Shown in pieces: positions 33,189-38,427 of a DNA stretch of 38,427 bases. The notes beneath the pieces are model-generated. The model was not told the DNA's origin. It did not search any database and saw only the letters and a list, made by a program, of their open reading frames with translations. Numbering within the stretch: position 1 is the first letter of the stretch; each line of letters begins with the position of its first letter. Both the position numbers and the translations under genes were made by a program. The DNA is from Aquificota bacterium (lineage in GTDB: Bacteria; Aquificota; Aquificia; Aquificales; QOAS01): assembly GCA_013153315.1 (NCBI GenBank), contig JAADES010000057.1, forward strand, positions 1 to 38,427, read 5' to 3'.

Positions 33189-33465
33189 ATACCATCCCAA
33201 GGTTAAGGAAGATATTAAGAAACTCGATAAGGAAACAAAAGAGCGAATAAAAAAAGCTATTGAGGAGAAATTAACCAAGGCACCGGAAATATTTGGAGAA
33301 AGATTGAAAGGAACCTTAAAAGACTTGTGGAAACTCAAAGTAGGTTCCTACAGGGTGGTTTTTATATTGGACGAAAATACGGTGTTTATAGTGGGTATTT
33401 GGCATAGAAAGGAAGCTTATAAAAAAATCACCGTTGAGGATTTGCTTAAAAGGTTAACCGGATAG
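33169..33465 (+). CDS. RelE/ParE-superfamily toxin
   Basis: A 98-residue basic protein of the RelE/ParE fold, with an N-terminal strand KYHPKVKEDIKKLDKETKE, a helix pair, then WKLKVGSYRVVFILDENTVFIVGIWHRKEAYKK. The RV-strand and the C-terminal HRKEAYK resemble RelE-type ribosome-dependent mRNA interferases, but ParE gyrase inhibitors share the fold, so the target is uncertain. The start at 33169 lies inside the antitoxin gene and has only a weak GGAT upstream, which suggests translational coupling. It converges with the methyltransferase, 16 nt apart. Confidence 0.85.
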   Translation: MRKFGIKYHPKVKEDIKKLDKETKERIKKAIEEKLTKAPEIFGERLKGTLKDLWKLKVGSYRVVFILDENTVFIVGIWHRKEAYKKITVEDLLKRLTG

Positions 33466-33481
33466 GCTAATACTAAATTTC

Positions 33482-34135
33482 TCAATCGGGCGGCAATACC
33501 TCCAACTCCTTAGTAGGTTTACCTAAAAAACTTTCCACAAAAAAGACATTGGACTTTTTACCTTTAGCCGGAAATACAAATTTAACCCTCTTGGGGTAAA
33601 GTTTTTTACTCCTTAAAAAGTCAACAATTTCCAAAAACCGAGGGGTGTCCATCATTAAAAAAAACCGTTTGTAGGATTTTAAAAGCCAAAGAGCTGCCTC
33701 CACAAAGTCGCGGTAGGTGGTATCCACCTCAAAGTTGGCATAAATGTATTCTTTCCCTTTTTTGGTTGAAGGATTTAAAAACTCTTTCCTCCAAAAGGGC
33801 GGGTTGCAGTAAACAACATCCGCAATTTGGGAAGGCAAACATTTTTTTATCTCCCTAAGGTCGCAAAAAACAGGTTTAACATTGGAAACCTTATTAAGTT
33901 CCAGATTTTTTAAAAGAAGCTCGTAAAGGCTTTTTTGATATTCCACCGCGTAAATGGTAGTTTGGGGGTAGCGGTGGGCCAACATTACCGTTCCCAACCC
34001 GAAACCAGCCCCCAGCTCCACCGCCACACCCCTTTTAGGGAGCTTTACAAATTCAAAAAACTTTACGTTGTCGGAGGAAATTTTAAAATCCCTTTGGAGG
34101 AAAAGAAATTGACCGAACTTAATAGGGTCTTTCAT
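33482..34135 (-). CDS. N6-adenine methyltransferase, TrmN6-like
   Basis: A 217-residue Rossmann-fold SAM-dependent methyltransferase. Motif I is VELGAGFGLGTVMLA and motif IV is CNPPFW, the NPP(F/Y) signature of amino-group adenine methylation. Overall length and order match TrmN6 (YfiC), which methylates A37 of tRNA-Val, but related RNA and DNA enzymes cannot be excluded. The C-terminal half has a second conserved region LLKSYKRFFLMMDTPRF. TAGAAT lies 12 nt before the ATG. It diverges from enolase. Confidence 0.82.
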   Translation of the reverse strand: MKDPIKFGQFLFLQRDFKISSDNVKFFEFVKLPKRGVAVELGAGFGLGTVMLAHRYPQTTIYAVEYQKSLYELLLKNLELNKVSNVKPVFCDLREIKKCLPSQIADVVYCNPPFWRKEFLNPSTKKGKEYIYANFEVDTTYRDFVEAALWLLKSYKRFFLMMDTPRFLEIVDFLRSKKLYPKRVKFVFPAKGKKSNVFFVESFLGKPTKELEVLPPD

Positions 34136-34147
34136 TTAAGCTTTTAG

Positions 34148-35488
<1,341 letters not shown>

Positions 35489-35576
35489 ACTTCGCTTGGA
35501 TTTTTTTCATTTAACCACTTTGAAAGGTCTTTTCTTTTCCTCCTACCTTCGGTTTCTTAAATTTTTATTCCTTCCG

Positions 35577-35957
35577 ATGGGAAAAGATAAAGAGCCTGTC
35601 CTTGTAAGTGCCTGTTTGCTGGGAGTAAATTGCCGTTACGATGGAAAAAACAAATTAAATAGAGAACTTCTGGAAAAATTAGAAAATAAAAAGGTTATTC
35701 CAATCTGTCCCGAGGTTGAAGGAGGTCTTCCAACCCCTCGAGAACCGGCCACCCGAATTGAAAATAGAGTAATCACAAACTTTACCCAAAGAGATGTAAC
35801 AAAATTTTTCCAAATAGGGGCTTTAAAGGCTCTTTCCAAAGCGCGGAAATATAAAGTTAAAAAGGCTTATTTAAAAAGCAAAAGTCCTTCCTGCGGTGAA
35901 AACGGTTTAGCGGCGGAGTTATTAAAACAGCAAGGAATAAATATAGAGTGGTTTTAA
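35577..35957 (+). CDS. DUF523 family protein (YbbK-like)
   Basis: A 126-residue protein of the DUF523 family. Conserved Cys motifs are visible: SACLLGVNCRYDG, CPEVEGGLPTPREPATR and KSKSPSCG. Some relatives have been linked to metal or sulfur chemistry of tRNA, but no function is established. Homology starts at ATG 35577; a longer reading from 35496 adds a Phe/Leu-rich stretch typical of translated upstream sequence and is rejected. TTTATT lies 7 nt before the ATG. The gene follows enolase by 88 nt. Confidence 0.85.
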   Translation: MGKDKEPVLVSACLLGVNCRYDGKNKLNRELLEKLENKKVIPICPEVEGGLPTPREPATRIENRVITNFTQRDVTKFFQIGALKALSKARKYKVKKAYLKSKSPSCGENGLAAELLKQQGINIEWF

Positions 35958-36003
35958 AAGTTTCATACAACCACAATATTTTGCTAGCCATAAAATTTTT
36001 ACC

Positions 36004-37155
36004 ATGCCTATAGGGTTTATAAAGTCAAAAAAAGCTTATACATTGGTGGAAATTCTTGTTGCGACCTTTTTATTTTTGATAATAGGCTCCATCATTACTT
36101 GGCTTCTAATAAAAGGGTTAAAAGTTGTTGGTCAAGTCGGAGGAGAAACAACTTCTTCCATTAGAGCATCTATAAATTTGGATGTTTTACATTTTGATAT
36201 AATTCACGCTGGCTACGGTATTTCCAACAACGAAAAAATTGTTCTAAGTTATTGTAATGGAACGCTTTTATCGGATAATCCTGCCTGTTCGGTTGCTACG
36301 GAGCTCCATGCCGCCGATAACAAATTGCTCCTTTTAAGGGAGACCTCCAATGTATTTGACCTATATTCCCCTTCCGACCCCGAGGATAGTGTTGGGTTTG
36401 CTGTGTGGAATGGCACCAGCATTATTTACGCCGACTTTCCCGATGTAGGTAGCTGGGATAACCCCTCTGTTAGGACTACCCTTCAAACCATTTTGGATAA
36501 CACCGAGTGTGTATGGGAAGACCCTAACCGCGACTATATAACAACCGCAAAGTGTAATGGAGAAGACCTATCTATAGACCAGTTTTTAACCGGTTTCCCT
36601 TTGGATAACGAAACGGCCTGCAAAGACGTAGATAACCCTTGGTGTTGCACCAACCAAGAGTGCACATCCATAGCCTGGTATTTATATACCCCTTCAACTT
36701 TACCTAAACAATGTGTAGAAGGAACTAAGGTCCTTTATAGAACACTAAGATACACTTCGGGATATAAGAGTTATACGCCTGTTCTAAATTGTGTAGCCGA
36801 TTGGGATATTTGGTTTGGATTGGATACCGACGGAGACGGAAAAGTTGATACCTATATAAATGAAATACCCGATGATAACTTAGTTAACAACAATTTTGAT
36901 TTGCACAACGAGTTAAAACTTATGAAAATATACCTTCTGGTTCAAGGCAGCTATTCGGCCGACCCTAAATATGATTACGACAAAGACCGTCCCGATGGAT
37001 TAACCAACAGCACAACCTTAATAGTTGACACATTAAAAGATGCAGATGGAGAAGAACATCAGGTGGTGCTAAAACTTCCCCCCAATTATCACCACTACCG
37101 TTGGATAATCTACCGTATGACAATCAACCAGTTTCCCAATATTCCTACCCAGTGA
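36004..37155 (+). CDS. Type IV pilin-like / pseudopilin protein (PilW-like), Cys-rich
   Basis: A 383-residue exported protein. The N-terminus has a class III signal: basic leader with KSKKA, then YTLVEIL with Glu at +5 and a long hydrophobic helix to about residue 40. It should be cut by prepilin peptidase after Ala and join a pilus or secretion pseudopilus. The large globular part resembles minor pilins such as PilW in size. It has ten Cys, including NPWCCTNQEC, and a DTDGDGKVD loop that looks like a calcium site. TAAAAT ends 7 nt before the ATG. No other pilin gene is adjacent. Confidence 0.8.
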   Translation: MPIGFIKSKKAYTLVEILVATFLFLIIGSIITWLLIKGLKVVGQVGGETTSSIRASINLDVLHFDIIHAGYGISNNEKIVLSYCNGTLLSDNPACSVATELHAADNKLLLLRETSNVFDLYSPSDPEDSVGFAVWNGTSIIYADFPDVGSWDNPSVRTTLQTILDNTECVWEDPNRDYITTAKCNGEDLSIDQFLTGFPLDNETACKDVDNPWCCTNQECTSIAWYLYTPSTLPKQCVEGTKVLYRTLRYTSGYKSYTPVLNCVADWDIWFGLDTDGDGKVDTYINEIPDDNLVNNNFDLHNELKLMKIYLLVQGSYSADPKYDYDKDRPDGLTNSTTLIVDTLKDADGEEHQVVLKLPPNYHHYRWIIYRMTINQFPNIPTQ

Positions 37156-37178
37156 CTTCTCTACTTCTATCTTTTTTT

Positions 37179-37538
37179 CTAAAAACTGTGCCAAACTATC
37201 CAAAACCTTTCGCTGTTTTTTATTAACACTAACAAAGAAAGGACTAATATAGTAATTGCCAAAGCTACCGGGAAAGGGCCTTCTAAAAGATAGAGGTCCT
37301 TTAAAGGGTATTGATAAAATCGATAGTATCTAAAATAACCGTATATTTGGTATATCAATAAAAGGGCAAAAACAACAAGCAAAAAAAGGTCCAAATTACT
37401 TACCATTCCTAACCTAAATTTTTGGTTAAAAACTATAAATAACTGTTCCAAAACAAGGATTAGTAAACTTGCACTTGCCACCAGATGGATATCGGAAACT
37501 TTTACCTTTCCCAGTAATACTTTTTTTAATACCCTCAT
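37179..37538 (-). CDS. Small three-helix membrane protein of unknown function
   Basis: A 119-residue protein with predicted membrane segments at about 18-37, 48-69 and 90-107, and an aromatic-rich loop YGYFRYYRFYQYPLKDLY between the second and third. No family recognised. It appears to have both a TACAAT element and a Shine-Dalgarno (AGAGGA about 9 nt before the ATG), so it differs from most genes here. It lies downstream of the 37615-38211 gene on the same strand, separated by an inverted repeat. Confidence 0.6.
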   Translation of the reverse strand: MRVLKKVLLGKVKVSDIHLVASASLLILVLEQLFIVFNQKFRLGMVSNLDLFLLVVFALLLIYQIYGYFRYYRFYQYPLKDLYLLEGPFPVALAITILVLSLLVLIKNSERFWIVWHSF

Positions 37539-37559
37539 TTAGTATCCTCTTATATTGTA

Positions 37560-37586
37560 TTAAACAAATTTTTTATATTTGTTTAA
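37560..37586. repeat. Perfect 10-bp inverted repeat between two orphan genes
   Basis: TTAAACAAAT and ATTTGTTTAA flank a 7-nt T-rich loop. On the minus strand it sits just upstream of a TACAAT -10 element for the 37179-37538 gene and about 30 nt after the stop of the preceding gene. It could be an operator or a weak terminator. Confidence 0.6.
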
Positions 37587-37614
37587 ACTTCCACTTGAAG
37601 ATTTTCTGAATTAT

Positions 37615-38211
37615 TTAAATAAATCTCATAATGAATATTATAATTGTAACACCTACTAAAAATAGTAGTATATAACTGGTTAACGAAGTGAAGTTATTTG
37701 GACTAGAATTTTCTTGGGAGGTTTTATTTTTTAGATTTTTTTTATCTGTATATGCTTCGTGTGAAACTGGTATATTGTCCTTTTCTGCTTTTTGAGAAAA
37801 AATTTGTGCTTCGTTCGAAGGAGAGAAATTGGATTCTTTCACTTGATTTTCAGAAAACTTTTTAGAAGGAAAATATTCTTGTTTTTCTTTATTTCCATTA
37901 CTATAGGTTTCGATGGGTTGCCTGGATTCTTTTTTCGGTTGCAAAATGTGTTTTTCTATGTAGTCAGTATAATTTCCAAAAAAACTCCTTTTCAATTTTT
38001 CTTTATCTATAATTGGCGGAACAATTTCTCTAAATATTAAATAATCGTGAATTCTTTCAAGGGCTTCTTTCAAATTTTTAGGTGGAGGAATATTCAAAAC
38101 AGGCTGCGGAGGAGTGACATTGCTACCATTACTATTAGCAACCGATTCGAAAGAAAAGCCTGCAAGGAGAAGTAGTACAGATATTATAACCTGTTTATAG
38201 GTTTTATCCAT
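37615..38211 (-). CDS. Exported low-complexity protein with C-terminal membrane anchor
   Basis: A 198-residue protein of unknown family. It has an N-terminal signal-like segment (VIISVLLLLAGFSFESVA), a Pro-rich piece (NVTPPQPVLNIPPPKN), a short helical region around EALERIHDYLIFREIVPP, then about 90 residues rich in Ser, Asn, Lys and Glu. A final hydrophobic helix (SYILLFLVGVTIIIFIM) ends almost at the C-terminus (RFI). The middle part is therefore predicted outside the cytoplasm and tethered at its end. Codon use is AT-richer than in the core genes, and transfer is possible. TAAAAT (38226-38221) ends 9 nt before the ATG. Confidence 0.6.
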   Translation of the reverse strand: MDKTYKQVIISVLLLLAGFSFESVANSNGSNVTPPQPVLNIPPPKNLKEALERIHDYLIFREIVPPIIDKEKLKRSFFGNYTDYIEKHILQPKKESRQPIETYSNGNKEKQEYFPSKKFSENQVKESNFSPSNEAQIFSQKAEKDNIPVSHEAYTDKKNLKNKTSQENSSPNNFTSLTSYILLFLVGVTIIIFIMRFI

Positions 38212-38279
38212 TAGCTATTCATTTTAGCTAAAAAAAATTAATTACTTGCCGATAAAATTTAATAAAAAGGAGGTTTCAA

Positions 38280-38427
38280 ATGAAAAAAGCCCCAACACTA
38301 GCTTTATTAGCATTAAGTGGAATTTCAACGGCCTCTTTTGCAGAAGTTCAAAACATAGATATTCAACCAGGATGGAACTTAAAAGGTAGCCTTTTAGATA
38401 ACGTAGATGTAACAGAAGATTTTTCCA
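38280..38427 (+). CDS. Exported protein, 3' end outside window
   Basis: The first 49 codons of a secreted protein. MKKAPTLALLALSGISTASFA is a clear Sec signal with cleavage expected after SFA. The mature start EVQNIDIQPGWNLKGSLLDN contains a GWNL-type motif seen near the N-terminus of various surface proteins, but no family can be assigned from so little. An AGGAGG Shine-Dalgarno 6 nt before the ATG is among the strongest in the window and suggests high expression. It diverges from the anchored low-complexity protein. Confidence 0.72.
   Translation, partial: MKKAPTLALLALSGISTASFAEVQNIDIQPGWNLKGSLLDNVDVTEDFS

Noticed and set aside
35496-35576. N-terminal extension of the DUF523 protein
   Set aside because: The extra residues are Phe/Leu-rich, unlike the family, and the -10-like element is downstream of that start.

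Overview
This window looks like the chromosome of a thermophilic, outer-membrane-bearing bacterium, most probably an Aquificota (Aquifex-like) lineage. That is an inference. It rests on Lys/Glu/Arg/Ile-rich proteins with AGG/AGA and ATA codons, an estimated GC of about 40-43%, and lipid A synthesis (LpxI). A free-standing DNA polymerase I-type 5' nuclease and core biosynthetic genes (his, pur, bio, ilv, fab, pro) scattered one by one between unrelated neighbours also fit. No rRNA, CRISPR array, IS element or prophage was seen.

Layout. 1-2.8 kb: sbcC (3' part outside the window) diverges from an aldehyde dehydrogenase gene. 2.8-9.8 kb: tRNA-Glu, adk, a minimal flavoprotein, the rpsL-rpsG-fusA cluster (no tuf follows), hisIE, a short EF-G-like relic, a one-helix membrane protein, the 5' nuclease, and a tRNA-Lys/tRNA-Glu pair whose Glu gene is an exact inverted copy of the first. 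9.9-13.6 kb: cytochrome bd oxidase (cydA, cydB and a 27-codon cydX) plus two more small membrane proteins. 13.6-20.4 kb: purE, lpxI, a TPR protein, hisD, ndk, miaA, an unknown membrane protein and an M48 lipoprotein protease. 20.4-23.5 kb: two overlapping, dissimilar ClC transporters. 23.6-32.9 kb: a zinc-ribbon protein with an Arg/Gly-rich tail, glmU, ychF, a BFN-domain protein, fabH, ilvB, a SPOUT-type RNA methyltransferase, bioD, a PilZ protein and proC. 32.9-35.9 kb: a RelBE/ParDE-type toxin-antitoxin pair, a TrmN6-like methyltransferase, enolase and a DUF523 protein. 36-38.4 kb: a Cys-rich pilin-like protein, then an AT-richer end with orphan membrane and exported proteins.

The clearest window-wide pattern concerns gene starts. 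About twenty genes have no Shine-Dalgarno sequence but carry a -10-like hexamer (TAAAAT, TATAAA, TACAAT, TAATAA and similar) ending 7-10 nt, usually 8-9 nt, before the start codon. Their mRNAs would then begin at or next to the start codon (leaderless or nearly so). A smaller set (rpsL, rpsG, fusA, cydA, cydB, cydX, the zinc-ribbon gene, ilvB and the exported protein at the right end) has strong GGAGG-type sites. Most transcription units appear to be single genes packed head to head with gaps of 27-38 bp, or tail to tail with gaps or overlaps of a few bases.
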